NCBI RefSeq assembly: GCF_007785775.2
Contig: NZ_VNIK02000003.1
Location: forward strand, 62,001 to 126,000
From: Flagellimonas hadalis
GTDB lineage: Bacteria; Bacteroidota; Bacteroidia; Flavobacteriales; Flavobacteriaceae
Reading direction: 5' to 3'
DNA: 64,000 nt
The translations under genes and the position numbers were made by a program. Shown here piece after piece: positions 54,479 through 63,136 of the stretch (position 1 is its first letter; every line of letters begins with the position of its first letter). Under the pieces are notes generated by a model that saw nothing but the letters and a program-made list of their open reading frames with translations, searched no databases and was not told the origin of the DNA.

Positions 54479-56002
54479 ATGAAAAAGTTTTATGCCTTAC
54501 TCCCCTTTTTAGGCCTATTCTTAATTGCATGTGAGGATGATACTACCCCGACCAACCCACCAGGCCCAGATCCTGTGGACTATACCGCAGGAGCAGCAAA
54601 TTTTTCCAAGTATGTTGCCGTAGGGAATTCCCTGACCGCAGGGTTCTCGGACAACGCCTTATTTAGGGCTGGGCAAGAAGCCTCTTTCCCTAATATGCTG
54701 GCCTCCAATTTTGCCCTGGTCGGCGGAGGCGCCTTTGAAATACCCTATATGGCGGACAATTTGGGAGGTGCCACCATAAATGGTCAAACCGATGCAAACA
54801 TGGACGGCTCTCCCGATATAGGCAACCGACTGATCTTGAGCTTTGCCGCCGGACCCGCTCCCGTCCCCGTAGCAGGCCAAGGAAGCACCGAAATCACTGA
54901 TAAACTTTCAGGCCCTTTCAACAACATGGGCGTTCCCGGAGCAAAAAGTTATGAGCTGTTGGCACCGGGCTATGGCAGTTTGGCCGGTTTGGCCATAGGA
55001 GCAGCCAATCCCTATTTTGTGAGGTTCTCTTCCTCCGAATCGGCCACCGTTATAGGTGATGCAGCTGCACAGAATCCCACTTTCTTTACCTTATGGGTGG
55101 GAGCCAATGATATTTTGTTATATGCCACTGGCGGTGGAACCGGGGTCGACCAGACAGGAAATCTGGACCCGAGTACCTATGCAAGAAATGATATCACGGA
55201 TCCCAATGTTTATGCCAATGTAATGAACGGAATCCTAACGACTATGACGGTCAACGGGGCCAAAGGTGCCATTGCCAATATCCCATATGTCACCGATATC
55301 CCTTATTTCACTACGGTACCGCACAATCCCATTCCGTTGGATGCAGCCACCGCAGCCTTTCTGAACAGTGCTTCGGCCTATGGAGCATACAATGCCGGTC
55401 TACAACAATTACAGGCAATGGATTTGATAACTGAAGATGAATTGGCAAAAAGAACCATCACCTTTACTGCTGGTGAGGGCAACGCCGTGGTCATCATTGA
55501 TGAGGACCTTACCGATTTAACGGGTTTCAACCCAGCATTGATCAATATGAGACAAGCTACCGATGCCGATCTTATGGTGCTCACCTCAAGAACGTTCATC
55601 GGCACCCTGGCCGATCCCAACAACCCCACGTCCATTAATGGGGTGGCGGTTCCTTTGGCCGACAAATGGGTCTTGACCCCTGAAGAGCAAAAAATGGTCA
55701 AGGACGCCACAGATGCCTACAACCAGACCCTTTCCGCTTTGGCGACTTCATACGATTTGGCCTTTGTAGATGCGAACGCCTTGATGAACAACATCAAAAC
55801 AAACGGTGTCCAATTGGCGGACGGCAGCACTGTAACTGCAGACTTTGCCACTGGTGGAGGGTTCTCATTGGATGGTGTCCACCCGGCCCCTAGAGGTTAT
55901 GCCATTGTGGCCAATGCCTTCATTGCCGCCATCAACACCAAATATGGTTCTAATTTGCCCGGTGTAAATCCTTTGGATTATACTGGACTATATATTAACT
56001 AA
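54479..56002 (+). CDS. SGNH/GDSL-family lipoprotein hydrolase
   Basis: A 507-residue lipoprotein (lipobox LIAC, Cys18; Pro-rich linker) with the SGNH core: block I VAVGNSLTAGFSD with Ser, block III LWVGANDIL, and block V DGVHPAPRGYA with the Asp-x-x-His pair. It is likely an outer-membrane-anchored esterase or lipase. The promoter carries the same palindrome as etfBA, hinting at a link with fatty-acid use. A terminator follows. Confidence 0.9.
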   Translation: MKKFYALLPFLGLFLIACEDDTTPTNPPGPDPVDYTAGAANFSKYVAVGNSLTAGFSDNALFRAGQEASFPNMLASNFALVGGGAFEIPYMADNLGGATINGQTDANMDGSPDIGNRLILSFAAGPAPVPVAGQGSTEITDKLSGPFNNMGVPGAKSYELLAPGYGSLAGLAIGAANPYFVRFSSSESATVIGDAAAQNPTFFTLWVGANDILLYATGGGTGVDQTGNLDPSTYARNDITDPNVYANVMNGILTTMTVNGAKGAIANIPYVTDIPYFTTVPHNPIPLDAATAAFLNSASAYGAYNAGLQQLQAMDLITEDELAKRTITFTAGEGNAVVIIDEDLTDLTGFNPALINMRQATDADLMVLTSRTFIGTLADPNNPTSINGVAVPLADKWVLTPEEQKMVKDATDAYNQTLSALATSYDLAFVDANALMNNIKTNGVQLADGSTVTADFATGGGFSLDGVHPAPRGYAIVANAFIAAINTKYGSNLPGVNPLDYTGLYIN

Positions 56003-56026
56003 GCAACATTTAATTTTACTATCTTA

Positions 56027-56055
56027 AAGGCACCGTTTTCATCGGTGCTTTTTTT
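56027..56055 (+). terminator. Terminator after the GDSL lipoprotein gene
   Basis: GCACCG/CGGTGC stem, 7-nt loop, followed by a run of Ts, 27 bp past the stop. Confidence 0.85.
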
Positions 56056-56081
56056 ATATCACAAAAACCTAAAACAACCTT

Positions 56082-56426
56082 ATGAAACTCATTTTAAGAC
56101 TTTTACTGAATGCCTTGGCCGTTGTGATTCTCTCATACATCCTGCCTGGTGTAGGCGTGGACTCCATGTTCACCGCCATCATTGTCGCTGTTGTACTGAG
56201 CATCCTGAACTTTTTGGTCAAGCCCATATTGGTCATCCTCACACTTCCAATTACCGTGCTCACGCTCGGACTTTTCCTTTTGGTCATCAATGCCATTATC
56301 ATACTCCTTGCCGCAAAATTGATTGATGGCTTTCAGGTAGTGAGTTTTTGGTGGGCCATCATCTTCAGCTTGCTGTTGGCTTTTTTACAGGCCATTTTAC
56401 ATTCTATTTTAAAAGAGGACCAGTAG
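56082..56426 (+). CDS. Phage-holin-family-IV-like membrane protein
   Basis: A 114-residue, strongly hydrophobic protein with four membrane segments (AVVILSYILPGVGV, IIVAVVLSILNFLVKPILVI, LGLFLLVINAIIILLAA and WAIIFSLLLAFLQAIL). The pattern NFLVKPIL..LTLPIT..TLGLF matches this widespread family, which despite its name usually occurs outside prophages. The function is unknown and no phage genes are nearby. Confidence 0.9.
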   Translation: MKLILRLLLNALAVVILSYILPGVGVDSMFTAIIVAVVLSILNFLVKPILVILTLPITVLTLGLFLLVINAIIILLAAKLIDGFQVVSFWWAIIFSLLLAFLQAILHSILKEDQ

Positions 56427-56525
56427 AATTCATTTTGTTTGACATTCAAGCGTTTAAAAAGTTGCTGCCAAACCAAAAATGCATTACTTTTGCCACCCAT
56501 TTTTGAATAGCAAATTAGGTAGGAG

Positions 56526-57848
56526 ATGAATATTACTAAAGAGCAGATTGACGATCTTAATGCAGTTGTAAAAGTCGCCATAAGCAAAGAAGACTATCAG
56601 GACAAGGTAGAAAAAATCCTGAAGGATTACAGAAAACAGGCCAATATCCCTGGTTTCCGAAAAGGTCAGGTTCCCATGGGACTGATCAAAAAACAATATG
56701 GCAAGGCCGTTTTGGTGGACGAGGTGAACAAACTGCTCCAAGACAACCTGAACAAATACCTTACCGAGGAAAAATTGGATGTACTGGGCAATCCCCTGCC
56801 CAAGCAACAGGAAAACTTCGATTGGGACAAGGACCACCTCGATTTTGAGTTCGAACTCGGATTGGCCCCCAGTTTTGATGTACAGCTCAAGACCAAAAAA
56901 GCGGTGACCCAATACAAAATTGTCGCCGACAAGAAAATGATCGAAGAGCAAGTGGAGCGCATCCAGAAACAATATGGAAAACTTGTCTCCAAGAGCGAAG
57001 TGGGCAAGAAGGACGAGGTTACCGGTATTTTTGCCAATGAGGCCGAGGACATTGACCACAAGACCACCATCGAGATAGACAAGGTCAAGAGCAAAAAAGC
57101 CTTGGATGCCCTTACCGGAAAGAAAGTCGGCGAAGCTGTGACCCTTCCCACCAAGGGACTTTTCAAAGAAGATTATCTTTTGTCCAGTGCCTTGGGCATC
57201 AACCGTGACAAAGCGGACAAATTGGACACCAACGTGACCTTCACCATTGAAGAGATCAACGAGCGCGAACCCGCTGCTTTGGACCAAGACCTGTTCGATA
57301 AATTGTTCGGAAAGGACAAAGTGACCTCTGAAAAGGAGTTGAAGGACCGCATCAAGGAAGATTCTGAAAAGCAATTTGAGCAACAGTCCGATCAGAAGTT
57401 GTTGAACGACATCACTGAAAAACTGATCGACGAGACCAAGTTTGAACTTCCTGCCGAGTTTTTGAAAAAGTGGATCCAGATCAGTGGCGAAAAACCACTT
57501 TCCGAAGATGAGGCCAAAGAAGAGTTTGAAAGATCCGAAAAAGGACTTCGGTACCAATTGATTGAAGGCAAGATCATCCAAGAGAACAACCTTCAGGTAC
57601 AGTTTGACGAGCTCAAGGAATTTGCCAAAGGCTTCATCAAGTCACAAATGGCACAATATGGCCACTTGGATCCCAAGGACGAGGAACTGGAAGGCATTGC
57701 CGCCAGGGTATTGGGCAATCAAGACGAGGTCAGAAGGCTTTCAGAGCAGTTGATGAGCCAAAAACTATTGGACCTTTACAAAGAAAAGGCCAACCTCAAG
57801 GTAAAGGAAGTCTCTTACGACGACTTTATCAAGGAAGCATATAGCTAG
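56526..57848 (+). CDS. tig: Trigger factor
   Basis: A 440-residue ribosome-associated chaperone and prolyl isomerase. Seen: ribosome-docking IPGFRKGQVPMGLIKKQYG (residues about 39-57), a divergent FKBP-like middle domain (about 150-240) and a helical C-terminal domain. It leads the tig-clpP-clpX block, the same order as in many bacteria. Confidence 0.95.
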   Translation: MNITKEQIDDLNAVVKVAISKEDYQDKVEKILKDYRKQANIPGFRKGQVPMGLIKKQYGKAVLVDEVNKLLQDNLNKYLTEEKLDVLGNPLPKQQENFDWDKDHLDFEFELGLAPSFDVQLKTKKAVTQYKIVADKKMIEEQVERIQKQYGKLVSKSEVGKKDEVTGIFANEAEDIDHKTTIEIDKVKSKKALDALTGKKVGEAVTLPTKGLFKEDYLLSSALGINRDKADKLDTNVTFTIEEINEREPAALDQDLFDKLFGKDKVTSEKELKDRIKEDSEKQFEQQSDQKLLNDITEKLIDETKFELPAEFLKKWIQISGEKPLSEDEAKEEFERSEKGLRYQLIEGKIIQENNLQVQFDELKEFAKGFIKSQMAQYGHLDPKDEELEGIAARVLGNQDEVRRLSEQLMSQKLLDLYKEKANLKVKEVSYDDFIKEAYS

Positions 57849-57880
57849 GCTATCGCTAAAAGAAAAATAAGTATCTTTAC

Positions 57881-57917
57881 GGTGCCGAAAAGCAACTTTT
57901 TCGGCACCTTTTTTTTA
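57881..57917 (+). terminator. Terminator after tig
   Basis: GGTGCCGAAAA/TTTTCGGCACC stem with a short loop and a run of Ts; clpP starts only 22 bp later, so it may act as an attenuating or partial terminator. Confidence 0.85.
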
Positions 57918-57938
57918 AGATAAATCGAAAGAAATCCT

Positions 57939-58619
57939 ATGGATTACGGAAAAGAATTCAAAAAATACGCCACCCAGCACCATGGCATGAACAGCATGCA
58001 CTATGACCAGATCATGAGCAGCATGTACCCCATGAACATGACCCCCAACATCATCGAGGAAAGGCAGTTGAACGCCATTGCCATGGACGTTTTCTCCCGT
58101 TTGATGATGGACCGCATCATCTTTTTGGGCACCGGGATCAACGATCAGGTAGCCAATATTGTACAGGCACAATTGCTGTTCTTGGAAAGCGCGGATGCTT
58201 CCAAGGACATTCAAATATATATCAACTCCCCGGGCGGAAGCGTCTATGCCGGATTGGGCATTTATGACACCATGCAGTTCATCAAGCCCGATGTGGCCAC
58301 CATTTGTACCGGTATTGCCGCATCCATGGCCGCCGTGCTGCTATGTGCCGGACAGAAAGGCAAAAGGAGCGGACTCACCCACTCAAGGGTAATGATCCAC
58401 CAGCCGCTTTCCGGGGCACAGGGACAGGCAAGCGACATCGAAATTGCAGCCAAGGAAGTGTTGAAGATCAAGGACGAGTTGTACCAGATCATTGCCAAGC
58501 ATTCTGGCCAGCCTTTTGATAAGGTGTATGATGACAGCGACCGTGATTATTGGATGAAAGCCGACGAGGCCAAGGAGTACGGAATGATCGACGAAATCTT
58601 GGCAAGGGACAAATCCTAA
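57939..58619 (+). CDS. clpP: ATP-dependent Clp protease proteolytic subunit
   Basis: A 226-residue serine peptidase. Seen: INSPGGSVYAGLGIYDTM, catalytic Ser in CTGIAASMAAVLL, His in SRVMIHQP, and Asp in DSDRDYWM. The N-terminal ~20 residues, rich in Met, are longer than in E. coli and probably form a propeptide (MNMTPNIIEERQLN). Paired with clpX downstream. Confidence 0.97.
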   Translation: MDYGKEFKKYATQHHGMNSMHYDQIMSSMYPMNMTPNIIEERQLNAIAMDVFSRLMMDRIIFLGTGINDQVANIVQAQLLFLESADASKDIQIYINSPGGSVYAGLGIYDTMQFIKPDVATICTGIAASMAAVLLCAGQKGKRSGLTHSRVMIHQPLSGAQGQASDIEIAAKEVLKIKDELYQIIAKHSGQPFDKVYDDSDRDYWMKADEAKEYGMIDEILARDKS

Positions 58620-58710
58620 CAATTTAGTTTATTAAAAAACAACCACTTAGCGCAAACCAAAACCATTTTTTTTACGTTATTGTAGGTTGAATGCAGAATA
58701 TTGATGAAGT

Positions 58711-59946
58711 ATGGCAAAGGAAAATCTGGAATGTTCTTTTTGTGGTAGGAAAAAACCGGAAACCAATTTATTGATCGCCGGGCTTGATGCGCACATCTGT
58801 GATAGATGTATAGAACAGGCCCACAGCATAGTCGCTGAAGAATCCAAACAATCCAAGAACCAAGACCTCTCTTCCGAACTGGTCCTGAAAAAGCCCATGG
58901 AGATCCATGATTTCCTGGACACTTTTGTCATTGGCCAAGAAAGGACCAAGAGGGTAATGTCGGTTGCCGTGTACAACCACTACAAAAGGCTTTTGCAGCC
59001 CAAGGGCAAGGACAATGATGTAGAGATCCAAAAGAGCAACATCATCATGGTTGGGCAGACCGGGACCGGAAAGACCCTTATCGCCAAGACCATAGCCCGT
59101 ATGCTAAATGTGCCTTTGGCCATTGTGGATGCCACCGTGCTCACAGAGGCCGGTTATGTGGGCGAGGATGTGGAAAGTATACTCACCCGTTTGCTACAAG
59201 CTGCGGATTATAACTTGGAGAAAGCGGAAAGAGGCATTGTCTTCATCGATGAGATCGACAAGATTGCCCGAAAGAGCGACAACCCTTCCATAACCCGTGA
59301 TGTTTCAGGTGAAGGAGTGCAGCAAGGACTGTTGAAGCTTCTGGAAGGCACCGTAGTGAACGTTCCACCCAAAGGTGGGCGCAAGCACCCAGACCAAAAG
59401 TTCATCGAAGTGAACACAGAGAACATCCTTTTTGTGGCGGGCGGTGCATTTGACGGTATTGAACGCATCATCACCAAACGCCTGAACATGCAGGCCGTTG
59501 GTTACAGTGCCTCCAAAGCGGAGGACAAACTGGACAGTGAGAACATCCTACAATACATCATCCCGAAAGACCTGAAGGAATTTGGGCTCATTCCGGAAAT
59601 CATTGGTAGACTGCCCGTGCTCACCCACATGAACCCTTTGGACGCGAAGACCCTAAGGGCCATTTTGACCGAGCCCAGAAATGCCATCATCAAACAATAC
59701 GAAAAATTGTTTGCCATGGATGGGATTTCGTTCACCATCACGGAACAAGCACTCGAATATATTGTTGAAAAGGCGGTAGAGTACAAACTTGGGGCCCGTG
59801 GACTGCGATCGCTCTGCGAAGCTGTATTCACCGATGCCATGTTCACCCTGCCAAGCAGTGATGAAACCGAGTTCAAGGTCACCAAGGCCTACGCCGAGAA
59901 AATGCTCTCATACGAGACCATCAAAAAACTGAAAGTGGTGTCCTAG
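58711..59946 (+). CDS. clpX: ClpX unfoldase, ATP-binding subunit of Clp protease
   Basis: A 411-residue AAA+ protein. Seen: zinc-binding [12 protein letters not shown]...CDRC, Walker [10 protein letters not shown], Walker [11 protein letters not shown], the pore loop GYVGEDV, sensor-2 GARGLR, and the ClpP-binding-type IGF-like loop region near 260. The stop codon lies inside a 20-bp perfect palindrome shared with the convergent gene. Confidence 0.98.
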   Translation: MAKENLECSFCGRKKPETNLLIAGLDAHICDRCIEQAHSIVAEESKQSKNQDLSSELVLKKPMEIHDFLDTFVIGQERTKRVMSVAVYNHYKRLLQPKGKDNDVEIQKSNIIMVGQTGTGKTLIAKTIARMLNVPLAIVDATVLTEAGYVGEDVESILTRLLQAADYNLEKAERGIVFIDEIDKIARKSDNPSITRDVSGEGVQQGLLKLLEGTVVNVPPKGGRKHPDQKFIEVNTENILFVAGGAFDGIERIITKRLNMQAVGYSASKAEDKLDSENILQYIIPKDLKEFGLIPEIIGRLPVLTHMNPLDAKTLRAILTEPRNAIIKQYEKLFAMDGISFTITEQALEYIVEKAVEYKLGARGLRSLCEAVFTDAMFTLPSSDETEFKVTKAYAEKMLSYETIKKLKVVS

Positions 59947-59962
59947 ACCCTAAAGGGTCTAG
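59943..59962. repeat. Perfect palindrome spanning two convergent stop codons
   Basis: CTAGACCC-TAAA-GGGTCTAG. It includes the clpX TAG (59944-59946) and, on the other strand, the hydrolase TAG (59961-59959). No T-run follows, so it is at best a weak terminator. Confidence 0.55.
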
Positions 59963-60513
59963 ACCGCTTTCTTGGTAGCCACCACTTGTGTCACTTGTTC
60001 CAAAAGGCCCAAGCACACTTCTGAGATGATTTTTTCATCGGTATAAAGACCATGGCCGAAATGGGGAACCACATTGAGTTCCACTCCTATTTCCTGCGCC
60101 CATTTCTGATTGGGAATGAACTCATCATATTCCCCATAGATCAAGTTCATCGGCACATTGGGCTTTTGATCTTCCAACCTGATCCGTGTAGCCGATATAG
60201 AAGTAAGGGATTTCATGGGCAGACCTCGAAGTGCAGCTTTATAGGCAATGGTACCCCCTGTGCTAAAGGCCAAGTAATGTGCAGGTATGGTTTCTTTTTT
60301 CAGCAATTGGGCAACTGCTGTATCAATTCCGCCATCGACAAAGGCCTTGTGGATGTTCTCTTCGGTGTTCAATGGCACATCGATGCCCCCTAGTTGTTGG
60401 CAATCGTGAAACACGATGTCGTAATACTGCTGAAGGTATCCAAAATAAGAAGCTATCCATAACCCTTTTTTGGCACCCCACATATCTGAGATGACTACCA
60501 GTTTTTCTGTCAT
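59959..60513 (-). CDS. Small alpha/beta-hydrolase-like protein
   Basis: A 184-residue protein with a possible nucleophile elbow (LAFSTGGTIAY), an Asp in YGEYDEFIPNQKW, and a late HFGHG that could supply His. The fold resembles serine hydrolases of the BioH/YbfF type, but it is shorter than most and the family is not recognised. Its promoter region (60514-60683) has two GAAA(A)CGTTTTC-like palindromes, suggesting regulation by a LacI-type factor. Confidence 0.75.
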   Translation of the reverse strand: MTEKLVVISDMWGAKKGLWIASYFGYLQQYYDIVFHDCQQLGGIDVPLNTEENIHKAFVDGGIDTAVAQLLKKETIPAHYLAFSTGGTIAYKAALRGLPMKSLTSISATRIRLEDQKPNVPMNLIYGEYDEFIPNQKWAQEIGVELNVVPHFGHGLYTDEKIISEVCLGLLEQVTQVVATKKAV

Positions 60514-60597
60514 TGTTCAATGGTTTAGTGTTTGACAAAATTTTACGGGGGGAATTTCACCATTAAATGCAAAAACTCCACTTTTATTTGTTCAAAA

Positions 60598-60644
60598 GAA
60601 ACGTTTCCACGATAAAGGGTTCAAATCTACGAAAACGTTTTCGT
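60598..60644 (-). promoter_or_regulatory. Two LacI-like palindromes at the hydrolase promoter
   Basis: GAAACGTTTC (60598-60607) and ACGAAAACGTTTTCGT (60629-60644). On the minus strand the second directly abuts TAGATTTG (60629-60622), a perfect -7 element, so it fills the promoter spacer where a repressor would block polymerase. Confidence 0.6.
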
Positions 60645-60683
60645 TAATCCATCATAACCTTCCACATACTATAAATAATCACT

Positions 60684-62195
60684 CTATTTCATGTTCATTT
60701 GAAGTAGCTCATCAATGTAATTCCTTTCATTCGAGAGCCTTGGAATCTTGTGTTGCCCGCCCAATTTGTTCTTGGATTTCAACCAGTCGTGGAAAAGGTT
60801 CTTGCGTGCCACGTGTACTTTGGGCATTTTGAGGGTGATGTTATTGTATCGTTTCGCCTCATAGTCAGAGTTCAGCGATTTGAGTGCATTGTCAAGGGAT
60901 TCGATAAAATGGGGTACATCCTTCGGTGGTTTTCTGAATTCAATGATCCACTCATGGGCGCCTTTTTCCTTATCGGTCATGAAAATGGGGGCGGCGGTGT
61001 AGTCCATGATCTCGGAATCCGTGGTTTGGCATATTTGCCGTAATGCCTCTTCTGCATTTTCGATGATCAGTTCTTCCCCAAAAACATTGATGTGGTGCTT
61101 GGTGCGCCCCGTGATCCTGATGCGGTAAGGGTTCTTGCTGGTGAAGCGAACCGTATCACCGATCTTATAGCGCCAAAGTCCCGCATTGGTGGTGATCACC
61201 AAAGCATAGTTTACCCCGAGCTGCACTTCCCACAGGGGAATGGCCTTTCCGTTCCCTTCTGCTCCCATCGGGATGAATTCATAAAAGATGCCATAGTCCA
61301 ACATCAGCAACAGGTCTTCCGAATCATTTTGGTCCTGGATGCCAAAGAATCCTTCGGAGGCATTGTAGGTCTCATAGTAATTGAAGCTTTTGCGGGGCAA
61401 CAATTTTTTATACTGGTTGCGATAGGGCGTGAAGCTCACCCCTCCATGAAAATAAACCTCCAGGTTTTCCCAGATCTCGAACAAATGGTTCTTACCGGTT
61501 TTCTCCAACACTTGGTTGAGCAATACCAACATCCACGAAGGGACGCCTGCCAAACTGGTGACATTTTCCCGAATACTCTCTTCGATAATGGCCTCCAACT
61601 TGGACTCCCATTCACTCATCAAAGAGACTTTGTTGCTGGGCGTACTGCTATATTCTGCCCAAAGGGGCATATTGTCTATCAAAATGGCGGAAAGATCTCC
61701 GAAAAAGGTCCCGTTGTCCTCGTACAGTTCCTTGCTCCCTCCCAACCTGAGGCTCTTTCCCGTGAACAGTTGGGAATTCTCATTGTTGTTCAAGTATAGG
61801 CACAGTAAATCTTTGCTGGACTTGTAATGGCAATCTTCCAAGGCCTCGTTGCTCACCGGGATGAACTTGCTCTTCGCATTGGTGGTGCCACTGCTCTTGG
61901 CGAACCATTTGATGGTGGTGGGCCAGAACAGGTTCTGTTCGCCTTTTCGCGTGCGTTCTATCAATGGGGCCACATCCTCATAGCTCACCAAGGGCACCCG
62001 GTTGCAAAATTCCTCATATTTGGGTAAATCCTTGAACCCATACTGTTTACCGATCATGGTGTCCTGGGAAAAGTCCACCAATTGCCGCAATACCTCATCT
62101 TGGACATCCAAGGGGTACTTCAAAAAAAGCTCTATCTGGTGATAACGCTTTCTCAATAACCAAGAAGCTATGGAATTGAATAATGGTATTGGCAT
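60684..62195 (-). CDS. GH3-family adenylate-forming enzyme
   Basis: A 503-residue protein of the GH3 auxin-responsive family, acyl-adenylating enzymes that conjugate amino acids to acids in plants; bacterial substrates are unknown. Seen: SSGTTNAKSKFIPVS (ATP loop), YYETYNASEGFFGIQ, GLWRYKIGDTVRFTS and RTKHHINVFGEELI. The N terminus (PLFNSIASWLLRKRYHQIE) is typical of bacterial homologues. It stands alone, with the DUF2797 gene divergent. Confidence 0.93.
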   Translation of the reverse strand: MPIPLFNSIASWLLRKRYHQIELFLKYPLDVQDEVLRQLVDFSQDTMIGKQYGFKDLPKYEEFCNRVPLVSYEDVAPLIERTRKGEQNLFWPTTIKWFAKSSGTTNAKSKFIPVSNEALEDCHYKSSKDLLCLYLNNNENSQLFTGKSLRLGGSKELYEDNGTFFGDLSAILIDNMPLWAEYSSTPSNKVSLMSEWESKLEAIIEESIRENVTSLAGVPSWMLVLLNQVLEKTGKNHLFEIWENLEVYFHGGVSFTPYRNQYKKLLPRKSFNYYETYNASEGFFGIQDQNDSEDLLLMLDYGIFYEFIPMGAEGNGKAIPLWEVQLGVNYALVITTNAGLWRYKIGDTVRFTSKNPYRIRITGRTKHHINVFGEELIIENAEEALRQICQTTDSEIMDYTAAPIFMTDKEKGAHEWIIEFRKPPKDVPHFIESLDNALKSLNSDYEAKRYNNITLKMPKVHVARKNLFHDWLKSKNKLGGQHKIPRLSNERNYIDELLQMNMK

Positions 62196-62291
62196 TTTTA
62201 GGTATCTTTAACCGAGAATTTAGTAAGGTGTAACCGCTAAAATAGCTTTTCTGGCTTTCATTTTCAAATTAGAAACAAACATTCATTCCAC

Positions 62292-63083
62292 ATGCTATAC
62301 GAAGGAGTTCTACGCAAAATGCAAACCGAAAACGGGAAGCCCATCCAGTACTTTTTGGTCTTCGAGAACGATTTTCTGAACATGAACCAAGCGTTGGGCA
62401 AACAGCTCCAAATCGATTTCATCAAGTTCCAATGTCTCAATTGCGGAGAGGACAGGCCCATTTACCGACAGGGGTTCTGCAAATCCTGCTTTTATGAGAC
62501 CCCACGTGCCGGGGATTGGATCATGAAACCCGAACTGAGCACGGCCCATCTGGACAAGGAAGACCGTGACCTGGAATACGAAAAGAAGATGCAACTGCAG
62601 CCACACATTGTATATCTGGCCAATTCCAGTAGCATAAAGGTAGGCGTCACCCGAAAATCGCAGGTGCCCACCCGCTGGATCGATCAAGGGGCGCACGAGG
62701 CCATCGAAATTGTGGAAGTGCCCAACCGGTATTTGGCCGGAATCACCGAGGTGGCCCTAAAAGACCATGTGAGCGACAAGACCAGCTGGCAGAAAATGCT
62801 CAAAAATGATATTGAGGATGTGGACCTCTTGGAATGGCGCAATAAATTGAAACCCTTTATACCCGACGAAGCTGCCAAATATTTCATCGAGAACAATGGG
62901 GAAACCCACCTTGATTTTCCCGTACTGCAATATCCCGAGAAGGTCAAAAGCCTGAACCTGGACAAAACACCCAGTTACACCGGAGTGCTCAAGGGCATCA
63001 AAGGGCAGTACCTCATCTTTGAGGACAGCACGGTGTTCAATGTACGGGGCAGTGAGGGATATTATGTGGGAATAAATTTTTAA
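62292..63083 (+). CDS. DUF2797 zinc-finger protein
   Basis: A 263-residue protein with an N-terminal strand region, a four-cysteine zinc site (CLNCGEDRPIYRQGFCKSC, residues about 48-66), and the DUF2797 core (VGVTRKSQVPTRWIDQGA, typical GIY-YIG-like YLANSSSIKVGVT). The function is unknown; the fold suggests a nuclease relative that has lost catalytic residues. It runs divergently from the GH3 gene. Confidence 0.9.
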   Translation: MLYEGVLRKMQTENGKPIQYFLVFENDFLNMNQALGKQLQIDFIKFQCLNCGEDRPIYRQGFCKSCFYETPRAGDWIMKPELSTAHLDKEDRDLEYEKKMQLQPHIVYLANSSSIKVGVTRKSQVPTRWIDQGAHEAIEIVEVPNRYLAGITEVALKDHVSDKTSWQKMLKNDIEDVDLLEWRNKLKPFIPDEAAKYFIENNGETHLDFPVLQYPEKVKSLNLDKTPSYTGVLKGIKGQYLIFEDSTVFNVRGSEGYYVGINF

Positions 63084-63136
63084 CCAAAACCTAAAGTGGC
63101 TTTGATTGTTAGGCACTTATCCAACCTGATCGTAAG

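Noticed and set aside
56082-56426. Possible prophage remnant because of the holin-family name
   Set aside because: No other phage gene lies nearby and this family is common as a chromosomal membrane protein in Bacteroidota.
56484-57581. Minus-strand frame of 365 codons opposite trigger factor
   Set aside because: The trigger-factor frame has the ribosome-docking motif and full length; the antisense product is Phe/Leu/Gln-rich without a family match.
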